The notes under the pieces are model-generated. The model searched no databases, was not told the origin of the DNA, and saw only the letters and a program-made list of their open reading frames with translations. Positions 12,181 to 25,320 of a stretch of 64,000 bases of DNA are shown piece after piece. How positions within the stretch are numbered: the stretch's first letter is position 1; each line of letters opens with the position of its first letter. Origin of the DNA: Chamaecyparis obtusa (Eukaryota > Streptophyta > Pinopsida > Cupressales > Cupressaceae); contig BSBK01006022.1 in assembly GCA_027943335.1 (NCBI GenBank), positions 496,001-560,000 of the forward strand, read 5' to 3'. A program made the translations under genes and the position numbers.

Positions 12181-12915
12181 TTTTTATTTTTTATTTTTTT
12201 ATTTTTTTATTTTTTATCAGTAAACGGCCGAAGCCTTGATTTTATCTATTTAAAATTTATCTTTTTACATTTTCCTCCATTTGTGCGGGCACTGGTAGGC
12301 AAGAACGGGGAAGAAAACCTCCAGTCTGGCCCAGGACTTTTGTCCAGAAACAAATCAAGTTTAGAGTTCCTACAAGCGTAGGATTACAAAGCTCCACTTG
12401 TTGGAGTTGAAGAGGGCATTTCCTCTTTAGTACAGATTAATGGAGGCATACCTCCATGAGAGTGAACACAAATATATTAATCTTTTATATATAATGGTCT
12501 TTTAAGAAGAACTGATGAGCATTCCCATCCTGTGTTGTACATTTATTTAGATTGAGATTACATATACCTTGCTCTTATCTTTAGAGCTAATGAGCCTTCC
12601 TTTAATTTTAACTGTGCTTTTGAAAAATCATGTTATTTTCTCTCATCCTCGCTCTTCGAGTATTTGCCTTAGCTTTGATAAGTTCTTGAGCCTCTTTTTA
12701 TTTCTGCCTTTTTGGTCTGTTATGCTTTCCCTGTATACCTGCAAAATAGAAAGACACCATGCAACCTCTATTCTCCTAATTTACAGTTAATTATTCATTT
12801 TCATGATTCAATCCTCATAAAGCTAGTTCAGGTTAGGTATTGATGAAATTAAGGAATTTCAAATCTTAATCCATGAGTTAGTCAACTAAATAAAACATTA
12901 CAATCTGAGTCCATT

Positions 12916-12971
12916 TCTATTGACAGTCATGCTATGAACATAATCTATTGACAGTCATGCTATGAACATAA
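12916..12971. repeat. 28-bp perfect tandem duplication in LINE 3' region
   Basis: The unit at 12916-12943 is repeated exactly at 12944-12971 (it starts TCTATTGACAGTC and ends GAACATAA). This is probably a local slippage or repair event. Confidence 0.9.
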
Positions 12972-13311
12972 GAAATTTATGGGCACTTTACGAATCTTTT
13001 AATTTGTCATAACATTTTTTGTTTTAAAGATTATCATTTTTGTGATCGATGAGACTTCATTGTAGGTTGGCATGCCCTTAATATATGATGATTGTTTTGA
13101 CTAAATGAGATGTTAACTTCTTACATTCCCTATCTTGAAGTCTGCTATGTAAGAGGGTAGTATATATATGTGTGTGTGTTTGTGCGTGTTTGTGTGTGTA
13201 TTTTTGCATTTTTATACTATACTCGCAAATGTATCTATACTTGTTTACCTCTAAATTCATTTACATTTATTTACATCTAATCTTGATTTCCTATTTTGAA
13301 ATCATTTTTCT

Positions 13312-16300
13312 TCACCTTCCGAGTTCTTCTATCAAACTCTCATGAATTTCTTCAATTTCTTGCCCGTCAGCTCCTAGGTTAGCTAACTTATCTGCATCTA
13401 TATTGCCCTCCCTGTAAATGTGATTCACTATATAATCTCCTATAACTTCAAGAGATTCCAATATTTGTTCAATAGCACTATTTAGTTTCTAGTTCGGTGT
13501 TCTACCCTGTCTTATTGCATTTATAATAATAGCTGAGTCTCCTTCAATCGCAATTCTTTTAAGCCTCCATTTTTTGCACCAAGCCAGACCTAATCTTATA
13601 GCTTCTATTTCAGCTTCGTTATTTGTCTTAATTCCTATAGGTTTTTCTAACCTTCCTAATAACTTTCCTTCCGCATTATGTAAACATATCCCTATACTCG
13701 CCACCCTTGGGTTTCCCCTAGCTGCCCCATCAAAGTTCAACTTAATCCATCCTTGCTCCAGTGGTTTCCATTTATAGTTCACCCTTGATAAGGATTTATT
13801 GTCAATGCTAGATCCAATCTAGGGAGGAACTTTCAAGCCATACCACTTCTTTCTCTGGTTGTCTTCTAGTGAGATTTCCATCGTTGATTGTCCCAGCATA
13901 TTTCTATTGTTTGTAATTTCTACTATATTTGCCTCTAATTTGTTCAAAAAACTCTCAATGTTCATCCTTTTATCTTGAAAAATCCTATGGTTTCTTTCCT
14001 TCCATAATTCCCAGATTAACAGAGATGGGATTATGTATCTCATTTTACTATATAAATCCTCCTTACATGATCTTTGCCATGAAATAAAAACTTCTGTGAT
14101 ATCATTTTGAAGAGCAGTCTTCAGATCTAATTTCTCCAGAACCCAAAGCCAGCATTTATTGGCATACTCACAATTTAACAAAATATGATTAATCATCTCA
14201 CTTTCTTTCTCACACAAGGCACACCTAGAAGGACCATGGTACCCTATTTTTTCAAACCATTTAGCGATGAGAATCCTTTTCTGTAAAGCTGCCCATGAGA
14301 ATAGACATGCCTTAGGAAGACAGTTTCTATTCCAACATAGATCCATGGGAAGACTAATGGGTGGATTATCTATCCCATAAATAACTTTGAAACCTTCTTT
14401 CAAGTTGTATACACCACTCTTTGAAGCAGCCCATATAATTGTGTCCTCCCCAGAGTGTGGATAGAAGTTTCATTCTTGTAGAGCCTTGGTAAGTTTATTC
14501 TAGAAATCAAGGGGAAGTCTGAGTTCCTCTAGAGATTTCCATGCCTAGCTGCTACCCTCACTATTATTGATTTGTGAAAAATAGTCTTTAACCCGCTCTC
14601 CCTTACTTTGTTTGATTAGTTCAATTAGCTAATTGTTCCCAAGAATTTTAGGTAGAGCCGGTTTTCCACCCCATGAGTCATCCCAGAAAAGAGCCTTATC
14701 CCCACTTTTCACATCCCAAGAAAGGGACTCTAATACTATATCTTTACATTCTTTTATGAAGTTCCATATGTGTGAGCCCATCGGATAATTATCAGAATGA
14801 CAAACACTTTCCTCCTCTTCTCCTAGTAAGTATTTATATCTTAGTATTTTAACCCATTTTGCCTTTGGGTTTTTAATCATTCTCCATACTAATTTCACCC
14901 CCAAGGCCTTGTTTTGAAGCGTAAGGTCTTTTATTCCCAAACCTCCTTCTTCTTTTGGCTTACAAATCTTATTCCAAGAAATTAAAGCTAGTTTAGATTT
15001 CTCCTCTGACCCTTGCCAGAAAAATCTCCTTAACTTTCGAGCAATCTCCTTATTAATACCTGTCGGGATTCTCATGCTCATCATCTGATAAATAGGAACT
15101 GCAGAGAGGACTGACCTGATCATAACAGCCCTTCCCACATTTGATAACCATTTACCTTTCCATTGATCTAGTTTCTTGGAGATATTTTGAATTGTGCTTT
15201 CCCATAAGTGGTTTGATTTGACCCCCTTATCTAGAGGTAAACCTAAATATTTACATGGGAAGAAACCTTCTTTGAATTCTAGAATACATTTAATCTCATT
15301 CTTTTGTCTCTCTTCAGTATTGATAAAATTTTTTTTTGATTTTTCCTCATTTATACATTGTCCAGAAGCGTTAGCATAAGTTTTTAAAATTTATTTGAAA
15401 GCTTGAGCTTCTTCTAAAAGTGCTTTTCCAAAAAGGAGATTATCATCGACATATTGTTGATGAGTAGTAGCCTTGACTCCTGAAGTAATCTTGATTCCTT
15501 TAACCTTATCCTCTTCCTGAAGTTTCTTGATACCTCTCCCTAAAGCTTCTGCCATAATAATGTACAAAAAAGGAGATAACGGATCTCCCTACCTCAAACC
15601 TTGAGAACAGCTGAAAAAGCCTTCAGGAGACCCATTCACCATAATTGAGAAGTGAGGGGTGGAGATGCATTCAAAAATCATATTGATCCATTGTTTTGAG
15701 AATCCAAAAGCTTCCATACATTTACACAAAAATCTCCAGTCCACTTTATCATACACCTTACTAATGTCTAACTTAATCAACATACTCGGATCCTTATTAT
15801 TTGTTACTGAATGTATAGCCTCGTGAGCAATAATCACTCCATCCAAAATTGACCTATTAGGGACAAATCCTGTTTGTTCTTCGGATATAATCAATGGAAG
15901 AATTTGTTTCATTCTGCCTGCCAAAGCTTTTGAGAAGATTTTATACAAAGTGTTGCACAGGGAGATAGGTCTGAACTCATTAAATTTCTCTGCATTGACC
16001 TTTTTGGGAATAAGAGAAATGAATGTGTTATTTAGCTCTTTAAGAATATGTCCCGAGTTTCTCATTCCCTCTAGAGCATCAGTAATTTCCTTTCCCATAA
16101 ATGACCAACACTTTTGAAAGAAAAAAGTTGGGAATCCATCAGGACCAGAGGATTTATCTGGGTTCATTTCCTTTAAAACCTTGAGTATTTCATCTTCTAT
16201 AAATGCAGCATTTAGGAGGTTATTTTGATGCGAAGTTATTATATGAGGGATGTTTCTTAATAGCTTGGTCTGGTCCAACAAATCCACACTCCCTAAGTTA

Positions 16301-17532
16301 TTCAGAGATTTTTTAAAGAAAGAGACTGCTAAATCTACAATTTCTTTGGGATCCTCTATTGTATTACCATTGCTATCTTTGATTTTGGAAATATTATTTA
16401 TATTCCTTCTAGCTTTGACGCTATTGTGACAAAATTTGGTGTTTCGGTCCCCTTCCCTGAGCCATGTTTCTCTCGCTCTTTGCCCCCAGAAGGCGCTAAT
16501 TTGTGAAAGAGAATCATAGTATTTACATAATAGTTCTTGCTCTTTGTTATCATCTGAAGTCTGTTTACCTTCTTCAGTAATCTCCTTATTCACATTTTCC
16601 AGCTCTTTTTCTATAAGATCTATTTTCACAAATATATCCCCAATAGTGTTCTTACTCCATTGAGATAGATTTCTTTTTATTAATTTTAGTTTCCTTATGG
16701 CTTTATATATCTTGGAGCCTTCAAATCTTGTCTCTGTCCACCATTTTTTAATTAGATCCAAACATTCCTCATTAAGTAACCACATTTTTTCAAATCTAAA
16801 TGGGATCTTTTTATTTCTGATTGGTTCTGAAATTACTAGTTCTATAGGAAAGTGGTCGGAACCGGTAATAGGTAGTACCTCATTAGTAAGATCAAAGTCA
16901 AAATTTCTCAATTCCCCAATAAAGAAGAACCTGTCCAATTTTTCTACTATTAACTCTGTGTCTTTTCGTTTGTTAGTCCAGGTGTATTTTCCTCTGTCTG
17001 ATTCAATTTTCGAAGCCCCTATATTATTTATCCATTCCTGAAATTCTAAAGTAGTTTTTGATATGTGTTTCATCCCACCCAGTTTATCTCCCAAGTATAG
17101 GATAGCATTAAAATCTCCTCCTAGTATAAATGTATCGTTCGGGAAGCTTTCAATATAATCCTTAACCTCCTGCCATACAATTCTCTTTTCATGTAAGAAT
17201 TTTGGAGCGTACATGTTTATTAGATTAAATTTTAAATCTGATTTTAAACTTTTGATTTGACCTCCCATCCAATTTTTATGTTTTTCATGAATATTGAAAA
17301 CTATTTCTCTTGGGTCCCAAATAAAAGTAATCCCACCCGAAGCGCCTTCTGCCTCGCAACCTATTAATTCTCTAATCCCTATACTCTTTTTTAAATTCTC
17401 ATATCCTTCATTAGAAAGTTTAGTTTCTTGTATCATAGCCATATTTGGTTTAATTTTTGCTAATTGCCTTATTACAAGGCTTCATTTGTTAGGGGCATTT
17501 AAACCCCTAACATTCCAACTAATGATCTTCAT
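13312..17532 (-). pseudogene. LINE ORF2: endonuclease, reverse transcriptase, zinc finger, RNase H (broken)
   Basis: ORF2 nicks the target and copies the LINE RNA there. From its ATG at 17532 it shows an APE-type endonuclease (SWNVRGLNAPNK, IQETKL, NMYAPK, GGDFNAI, SDHFPI). The reverse transcriptase follows (MNPDKSSGPDGFP, FRPISLCNTLYKI, EQTGFVPNRSI, LDISKVYDKVDW, GDPLSPFLY, and YVDD as catalytic box). Next comes the zf-RVT region (AKWFEKIGYHGPSRCALC, ...HILLNC) near 14170-14260. RNase H follows with FDGAARGNP, NNEAEIEAI, EGDSAI and NIDADKLAN, its acidic residues being present. About 1400 codons is normal for plant L1 ORF2. Stops occur after NAPNK, at 15589, in the connection region and at 13489, with frame changes between the blocks. 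RNase H marks the plant L1 subgroup that acquired this domain. Confidence 0.92.
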
Positions 17533-17588
17533 GAGGACTCGGGAAGGATCTTCCCCTTCCCAGAGTATAGAATATCGATAATTTTAAC

Positions 17589-17764
17589 CTAACCTGGTGC
17601 CATTCCTTCCTTAGCTCTTAGTTCAGCAAGAGATTTTCTACCTCTTGGTTTGACTAGTTTCCTCGTATCAGCTTCTAACTTGCCCTTAATAGATTTTCCT
17701 AAACCTAAAGTTTCTGTATTGTTCCTAACGATGTTCTCTTTGTTTTCCTCACAGAGTTCCTCTT
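17589..17764 (-). pseudogene. LINE ORF1, C-terminal end only
   Basis: The open frame ends with GRKSLAELRAKEGMAPG and a stop at 17589, 56 bp before the ORF2 ATG. A basic GRKS-type tail is usual at the end of plant L1 ORF1 proteins, which bind LINE RNA. The rest is missing because the LINE is 5'-truncated at 17764. Confidence 0.65.
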
Positions 17765-17782
17765 ATTTTTAAAAGAAATTTT

Positions 17783-18358
17783 AAACTTATGAAATAATTA
17801 AATAATTTTCAAATAATGCTATTATATTCATTGAGATGATTTAAAATGTAAAAATATTTGATCTCAAACATCTAATAAATTAATAAGTAACATCTATTAC
17901 TATTAAAGCTTCCAATTTGCTTTCCAAAAACTAAAAGGCTCATAACAAGAACCAACTTAAGATAAAAAAAAAACTTACTAATTTTATAACAAATCAATCA
18001 ACAAATAAAATAGATTCCTCTTTATATTGTTTAATAAAATTTTATCAAATATCTAAAGAAAATTAAGAGTGTGCTTCTCTTGAAAGATCACTTCTTTTGG
18101 GAAAGATAGACTGGAGAAATTTCAGACTGAAGATCACTTTTTTTGGGCAAGATACACTATGATTTGATTACAATGAAATAAGTTTGTTAAATTACAAAAC
18201 AAAACACATCATCTAAAATGTTGATTACAATTCATTCCTCCATACATAAAAAAAAATAACTTCATCATTGATCATCTGCACTTGTGGACCTTTGCAATTG
18301 CACCATACACCATACACACTCACATATAAAACTTTTACAAACCACAAAAAGATTTGAT

Positions 18359-18401
<43 letters not shown>

Positions 18402-19058
18402 AACTAATAGTTACATCATTTACGTCATCCTAATTAGATGAAACATGTAGTATACAATTTGTTGGCCCAAAATACTATCTCTAATGCCTTGTAAAAGGAA
18501 AATAAAATGTGTACAACATCATCCATGTCAACACATCATCCAATCACTCTCAAAACTTCACCTTTATCATCACATGCTACCTCTTGATCCAAAACTTCTT
18601 AGGTTAGCTTCAAAAGATAAAAATAATTTAAAAAAAAAGCCAATAGAGTATACTCAAATCAACATGTGGACTGCCACAACACTGAGATTCACAACATATC
18701 ATCATTTCACCTTAACAAAATATATCTAAGAACCACAACACAAAATCATCAAAAGCATAGGAATACAAGGCATTGCAATAATGGGTACTTTGTCATTATA
18801 TAGGTTGACACTTAGAATTTCACCATTTCTTTTACAAAGGGTGTAAGCACATGAAATCTAAAATATACATTCTTTGTACATCCACAAAAAAATTACTAGA
18901 ACTAAATGTGAAATAATACAAACTAAAATATTGATACTTTGTTGACCAAAATAGTCATACCTGGAAAAAATATAATACAACCACTTGGATATCACTTCAT
19001 CATTCTATAAAAGACATCAATCATTCAAATACTTCATCTCCAATCAAGTTTGACATCA
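17783..19058. other. Older flank, probably rest of Copia-3 LTR and unassigned DNA
   Basis: AT-rich DNA with no recognisable gene. The first part continues the sequence interrupted by the LINE. A short imperfect direct repeat ('gaaagatcacttcttttgg' and 'gaagatcactttttttgg') lies near 18080-18150. Copia-2 begins at 19059; the five bases before it are CATCA, its presumed TSD, with the partner outside the window. Confidence 0.5.
18361..18400. repeat. (TG)20 microsatellite
   Basis: Forty bases of uninterrupted TG. A shorter, impure TG tract lies at about 13165-13200 inside the LINE. Confidence 0.98.
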
Positions 19059-20309
19059 TGTTAGGAATAACAGTCCACCAATACAACTGGGGGGGGGGGT
19101 GAATTAGTTGTATGACAAATTATTAAACTTTAAACTTTGAATAGCAACAATGCCAAATAAAATGAACACAATGAATGCCAACACAATAACATAATATTTG
19201 TTGTCGGGGAAACCCTATTAAAGGTAAAACCCCGGTGGGAATTAACACCCACTAATGATGTACTGAGAGTATAGTATCATTGTTAGAAGATCTTGCCCTG
19301 TTAGGAGCTGATTAAAACATTATAGTACACAATCCTTGTTAGAAGATAGACCTTGTTAGGAGTCAAGAAAAATAAGGTAGGCTCACTACCCAAAGAAGGT
19401 TATGTCCACCTTCAAAACTCATTGTTTGCAACACAAGTGTATATAAAGAAAATACACAATCTTTGAATTGTCTGATAGCAACTGTCTTTTCTTGATCAGT
19501 TCCAATGAAGTATATAATTTATCCTCTGCTCTACATCCAATAGACACAATCTTACAGCTTTCACAATCCTCTTTTACATCACATCCATTCTACCATATCT
19601 TTTCAAAAGAAAAGATCTTACATATATACCCTATTACAAAATAAATGATCAGGTCAGCCAATTAGGCTTTCCTAATATACAAATGATTACATAACTCCTT
19701 TCTAAGATACCCACAGTATCTAAGACAAGTATACAACAATTACAATTCAATAATTAAGGACCGACATCCATAATCCATGCTCGCCATTCATGATACATGC
19801 TATAATTATGAAGTCGACTTCCAAGTAGGTCAACTCCAAAACACACACCACAATTAACATCATCTTGATTTCTGTACCTTGCTAAGATCAAAGAAAATTC
19901 TTCATTACCCTATCTCTCATCCCTTAATCTCTCATATATTTAATCCTCATTGCCTGTAAGATATACCCAAAACTCAGAGGCTTACTCTATCAGCTTCCAC
20001 TGTCATTGTCCAGTAACCAGTCTTCACCATATCTTTTGTAACTCAACCAATATGAAATATCATATCATGTGATCTTAGATATAAGATCACAACACCTTCC
20101 TATACACACAACTGACTTCACACATTCTGAAACATCCATACAGTATATGTACACTGTAATAACTATCCTGTTCTCTTCATAGAAACATATGTTGACATCA
20201 GTGACAAAACATGAATGACAACAATAGTAATTCCAACATCACTCAATGTAGTGATTAAACATATTAAATGTATCCAATAATCTCCCCAATGCATTAGAAA
20301 TATCTAACA
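19059..20309 (-). repeat. 3' LTR of Copia-2
   Basis: On the minus strand it starts TGTTAGATATTTC after the purine tract and ends TTCCTAACA. The end portion matches 50936-51410. An 11-base G run (19089-19099, C on the element strand) lies about 30 bp from the end. Confidence 0.9.
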
Positions 20310-20322
20310 ATCTCCCCCTTTC
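20310..20322 (-). other. Polypurine tract of Copia-2
   Basis: The minus strand reads GAAAGGGGGAGAT immediately before the LTR start, the normal plus-strand primer of an LTR retrotransposon. Confidence 0.85.
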
Positions 20323-20580
20323 ACATTGATGGAAACATATGGGAAAATCCATCAACCTAAAAGTATTCTCTCAGTACCTTTACCACATAGTCTCTTTCCC
20401 ATAGGATTTTCACACATTCTCTTTCCCCCTTTGACAAAAATGGAAAAGGGTGTCATAAGTCATCAACTATCTTTAAAAACTATCTTCAACGATCACTCCT
20501 TTTGAGGAGTAGACCCATACATCAAATCCAAACTATGATAAGGCTCTAAAAACCTCAGGACTGATCCATCCCTACATCAT

Positions 20581-21093
20581 TTAATTCTTAGTAGGAGGGG
20601 CATGCACCCCAAGCATACCTCTGAGATACTCAAAGGTATCTTTTGGCAATGGCTTTGTAAAGATGTCTGCTATCTATTCCTTTATGCTAATGTATTCCAA
20701 TCTTATTTCCTTTGATACTACCTTCTTAGGAAGTGATACTTAATAGAAATATGCTTAGTTTTAGAATGCATCATAGGATTCTTTGACATGTATACTGTAC
20801 TTGTGTTATCACAATGGATAACCATTGGTTCAACAAAATTTATTCCAATATCTTTCAACATTTGTTTCATCCAAACAATTTGAGTGTAGTTAATAGCAGT
20901 AGCAACATACTTAGATTCAGCAATAGATTGAGCTATACAATCTTTCTTTTTACTTAGCCATGAAACCAACTTTTTCCCAAGGAAAAAAGCACCTCCACTA
21001 GTACTCTTCATGTCATCAACATTCCCTACCCAATCAGCATTAGTATAAGCATGTATTTTAAAGTCATCATTTCTATCATACCATAATCCATAT
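20581..21093 (-). pseudogene. Copia-2 RNase H, C-terminal part
   Basis: The RNase H domain of the copia polyprotein. It reads from WYDRNDDFKI through AYTNADWVGNVDDMKSTSGG, FFLGKKLVSWLSKK, IAESKYVA and IHCDNTSTVYMSKNP to the conserved end IADIFTKPLPKDTFEYLRG. It stops with TAA at 20581-20583. Catalytic acidic positions are present (AD in NADW, E in AESKY, D in CDNTS). A stop replaces Gln before IADIF, and frames shift near 20720. The upstream part continues at 45967 beyond the chromovirus. The junction is at CATAT, the chromovirus TSD. Confidence 0.88.
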
Positions 21094-21761
21094 TAATGCA
21101 AGGGTAGATGGGGAGAGGGGCCAAAGGAACACCCTAACCAGATCCACCTTGCAGAGATCACATGCAGAAGAAATAACACACAAAAGTGAGAGAGAGAATG
21201 CATAAACTTTCATATATTAACTTCAATTGATTCATACATGTTGGGTTGTAAGGCCTTCCTAATTTAGGCCAGATATTATAATCAAGTACAGAAGTCTTCC
21301 AACATGTGAGGATCTATCAATACTCTCTAATCTTCCATCTTCTATCCAAAAACTGACTCCTAAACTCTAACCAAACAACTACATTTATACAAGAGGCTAC
21401 CGAACAAGTCAGCCTTTAGATCCACCATCAACAGAAGGAATGACCAGATCTAGGTCCACACACTTCCCAATGATAGATACCATCATTAAATTTGTGACCA
21501 AATATAAATGCAAGAGTCGACCTCAACATAAATCCAAAATAAACAACTTGGTAAGAAAGGATAACTGAGTGCCAGACAAGCATCACCAAGCGCTAGGGAA
21601 ATAAATGAGCACTAGAGAGATAACCGAACAACACCAGTGAACAAAGGAAACTGAGCAACACCGAACCAACTCAGTCAAAGAAGGATCTGAGCAACACAGA
21701 AAACTTCAAACATGTTTTTCATGACACATGATTTCCAAGGACCCGAGATGCTCCTGCATCA
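21094..21761 (-). repeat. 3' LTR of the chromovirus
   Basis: On the minus strand it starts TGATGCAGGAGC and its inner body matches 45300-45966 closely. The outer end is mutated (TAATGCAAGG instead of TGTTGCAAGG on the plus strand). A related but more distant LTR stands alone at 49689-50627. Confidence 0.9.
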
Positions 21762-21795
21762 GACACCTGGGGTTATTTAAAAATAATTCTCCAAA

Positions 21796-22140
21796 TCATG
21801 AAGCAGGTACAATCCAAGCTGAATCCAACTCAGATTGTGAAATCCATGAATTGTCTTCAATCGGTCTATTCTTCCACTTTACCAGATATTCCATATACTG
21901 TTTCTCTCTTGTACTTCTACCAATTCTTTTCTCCAAAATCTTTTCAACTTCTTCAGTCTTCTTCTTAGGATAAACATTTGGTACTGTCATTTCTTCATCC
22001 GACTCATGATACTCATACAAATCAACAATGTTGAATATAGGTGATATATCCATGTCATCTAGTAGCTCAATCTCACATGCATTTCCACTTTCAAATTTTT
22101 TCAAAATCTTGCAAGGGCCAAACTTCTTCATCTTTAGCTT
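21796..22140 (-). pseudogene. Chromovirus integrase C-terminus and chromodomain
   Basis: The end of the polyprotein. It begins KMKKFGPCKILKKF, the integrase tail of plant chromoviruses. After an acidic linker comes the chromodomain (EEVEKILEKR, EYLVKWKNRPIEDNSWI), which guides integration to particular chromatin. The aromatic and acidic positions YLVKWK and SW are retained. The frame is open to the TAG stop at 21796-21798. G-2 separates it from the integrase core at 34588. Confidence 0.9.
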
Positions 22141-24935
22141 TGTTGGAGCTCAAATTTTTAGGTTGTGATTTTGAGTTCATGTTCAAAAAATTTGTCTAAG
22201 TGTCAGATCAGTGTCTTGAAAATCATTGAAAGATGCCTAGTTTGAGTGCATAGAATATAGGACCTTTTGTTCTTCATGATGAGTCACTTGGGTAGGGTAT
22301 TTATAACCTTTCATTTGGAATATGTAATAGGTTTGAGGTCCTAGTTTTCATTTCTGACATGTTTTAAAAGTGGTCATTTGAAGGTGTTCCCGAAAATTAG
22401 CATAAAGGGTGTTTCCTGATTTTTACTAAGTAGCCCACTTCAGAGGTCTGCATCTTTTTCCCAGTGATTAGTCATAGCATGTAGGTTGTTGCACCATGTT
22501 TTAGGCATGAGAGAGAGTCTTCATACCTATTTTTAGCTCCCCATGTGGCTATTTGACCTATTTTCCAGAGCCATTTCATTTGTAGATTGTTAAGTTTTAC
22601 TGAGAATGCATTGTCCAAATTTTTAAATGGCCTACTTTGAGGCTTCCTATTTTGCACCCAATTCCAGCTCAAGTATAATTGAAGGTGTTCCATATCTTAG
22701 ACCTAGAAGTGCACTTTCTTGAAGATTTTTGAGCCTCTTCCAATCCATTTAGCCACTTTCCCAGGCCAATTCCAAATCAGATTTCTACGTATTTCACAAT
22801 TTTATTCTTGAATATGTCTAACAGGCTGACTTTGGTGTTTATTTATTTTTCACCACTTGATCTTCATAGCAAGAAAATGATGGATTCAATTTCACTATGT
22901 GGAGGTGAATCAGTGCCTAAGTTGTTGGTTCCTGAAGATCTCAGTTGGAAGGTTTTCAAAGTCATTTCTAAGGGTGATTTATGCAATTTGATAGTGCGGA
23001 AAGTTTTAGTTTTCTAAACGGCCATGTTTGGTCACTAATAAATTTTAGCTCAATCCTTTTCATGCATTTTCCTCCATCATGTGTGCTCACATGATGGAAA
23101 TGAAAATAATTTTCTGACAGTGTCTTACTGTGAGGTCTATGGGTTAATTTTCAAAGCCACTTTTGGAGGCAAGTTGGTGTTTTGAAGCAGTCTTGCAAAG
23201 GTGTAGAAAAAGTAAATAGTGGATTAAATTTTCAATGCACCATGACATATTTCATCATGTAACTACACTTTAGGTGAAAAAAGGTGGTAGTCTGTTTCAC
23301 ATTATACCCACTTGGATGGAGGGGAAAAATTGTTGATAATTTAAAACATTATAGTTTGGAGACCTCTGAGTTACATCAGGAAATGAGAGTCATGTGAAGG
23401 CTTTACTATTTCTAAGGATGTAGAAAATGTGGATGGATTGTTGTTTACTAATCATCTGGTCAGATTGAATCTCATATGTCTTGGTGTTGATTCACTCTGA
23501 TGTACATGACCTCAGAACCTTGATGGGTCTTGAATATATGTCTATTATGGTAGCTTTTATTGAGCCAGTCACCCCTCTATCCAGAGATTTGTCTAAATTG
23601 GAAAGTCATCCTCACAATTTGGCTGCCTTAGAAGAAAAAATTTGAAAATTCAAGGAGGTTTCCCAAGAAATAACAAGCATACTAGTGTGGTGAAAGGGAG
23701 CATGCCATTAAATGGTAGGGGCTGCGTGAGGTTCAAGAGGCCACTAGTCACTTTTAACTAGTGCATGGGCATACAAGAGGAAAATAAGCTAAGGTAGCAC
23801 AAATTAAAACAAAGAACAGGGCACCATTTTAAACCACCATTTAAGCTAGGAGAATGGTGGTGTGTTGGGTTTTAATAGCACATGCTATGTGCGTAAGTCT
23901 ATAATTGATGTGTGTATGATCCTTTTTGGTGTGTGCTAGATGTGGTGTGCCATCACACACACTAATACTTGCAGATTGATTTTCTTTTTGGGGTTGTGTA
24001 GGTTTTTGTAAGGAGTGTGTGGGTCTTGAAAGGGTGCCTAGCAAACAATGGCCTATGCATGAGATGGAGGCATGTTTTTAGCATGAAAAGGGAGTTTAGG
24101 GTTAACAAACATTGCAATGTGGATTGTGTGAGTAGGTTGTAAACACTTTGGAGGATGTGTGAGTGAATGGCTTCATAAGGTTAAATAAAGGGTGTTGAGT
24201 GTTTGATTGAGGCTTCCAACACATAGCCAAACAAAAGACAAGGAGATGATGTGTGAGACATGGGTAGAGTTGGGAACCTGAGTTCTTAAGAAACTTTCAT
24301 ATTAAACTAAGTAAAGCTAGTACTCATCTAATGGTGCGTAAGCATGATTAGAAAGAAAACATGCCATGTGAGGGGAGGTTTACATATTTGAATGGTCTAG
24401 TGTAAGGGCAACATAAATTTCTGTAAAGGCATAAAAAATATTAAGTAAATGCAAAGAAAAGGATTGAAGTTCATGCACAGCCAGGAGAATAAAAGGAAAT
24501 GCAGAGGGTGCGCATGTGGGTTTATCCCACATGCACACCATTTCAATTTTTAAAATTGTTTTAATACACCAACACTCACATCGAAGGTAAATTGAAGTAA
24601 GGTAGAGGCTTGTGGCTGCCTTTGCCTTTGTGGGCCCATGCCTCTGTGCATGTCAGTTGAGCGCTATGTACAAAATTTTAATAAAGTCTTTAAGACACTC
24701 ATAAACTTAATCCCACATTTTCCCAGGAAAGGAAACTTGGAATGTTTAAAAGACCGAGTGCTCACTAAGTGTATGAAGTAAAGAGTAGGAGGTTCTATAC
24801 ATGCACGTGTGTGGAGGTGCCTCAAGATACGTGTCGACCGGCCAATGACCAAGATAATTTGCAAACAAGTGGCAGTGATAGCTAGACAAAGGTGGACACG
24901 TGGTGCGTGGTCACATTTTTGTGAGATCAAACTGG

Positions 24936-25320
24936 GGGTCAAGGAAAGTTCAAGCGATTTGGTGAATGGCTTAGTCACCAAATCTCATGATCCTCATGAT
25001 TAAGTACTTGACATCCGGAGATCTGGAGAACACTTGGTTGCATGATCTCCAAATCCAAGTAGTTAAGAGATAAGCATATGGAGATCATGAGAATGGCTCA
25101 GTCGCACATTCTCTAGATCTTGGTGGCAAGTGAAAGATGATTCAGAGATCTGGAGAATGGCTTAGTCGCCCATTCTCTAGATGTAACCATGGTCAAGGAT
25201 GTGATTCAAAGACTTGGAGAATAGCCTAGTCACCGAATCTCTAGATGCAACCTGGGTTAAAAGAAGAATATGGAGATCAAGAGAATGAGGGCATTCACAT
25301 GTTCTCCAAAACATAGGTAA
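24936..25320. repeat. Tandem hairpin array in G-2 5' LTR
   Basis: About six diverged units of roughly 64 bp. Each holds an inverted repeat around a loop like CTTAGTCGC; for example AGATCTGGAGAATGG pairs with CCATTCTCTAGATG at 25145-25183. The same array is at about 32978-33350 in the 3' LTR. Comparable motifs fill parts of all other family-G LTRs here. Confidence 0.7.

Larger units (their letters stand above)
12181..17764 (-). mobile_element. L1-type LINE with RNase H domain, 5'-truncated
   Basis: The element lies on the minus strand. Its 3' tail is an A-rich series (TAAAAAA-like units, seen as T-rich 12181-12217 on the plus strand). Its 5' end is cut inside ORF1 at 17764. The perfect 18-bp TSD on both sides defines the ends. 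It carries the end of ORF1 and all of ORF2 (endonuclease, reverse transcriptase, zinc-finger region, RNase H), then about 1.1 kb of 3' region. Stops show the copy is inactive. It split the Copia-3 LTR. Confidence 0.92.

Noticed and set aside
12569..12790. Plus-strand ORF of 73 codons in the LINE 3' region
   Set aside because: Antisense to the LINE, low complexity, no recognisable family.
16697..17041. Plus-strand ORF of 114 codons
   Set aside because: Shadow of the LINE endonuclease on the other strand.
24664..24981. Minus-strand ORF of 105 codons, also present near 32617-32940
   Set aside because: The two places are the two LTRs of G-2, so similarity is expected without coding. The frame ends differ and no family is recognised.
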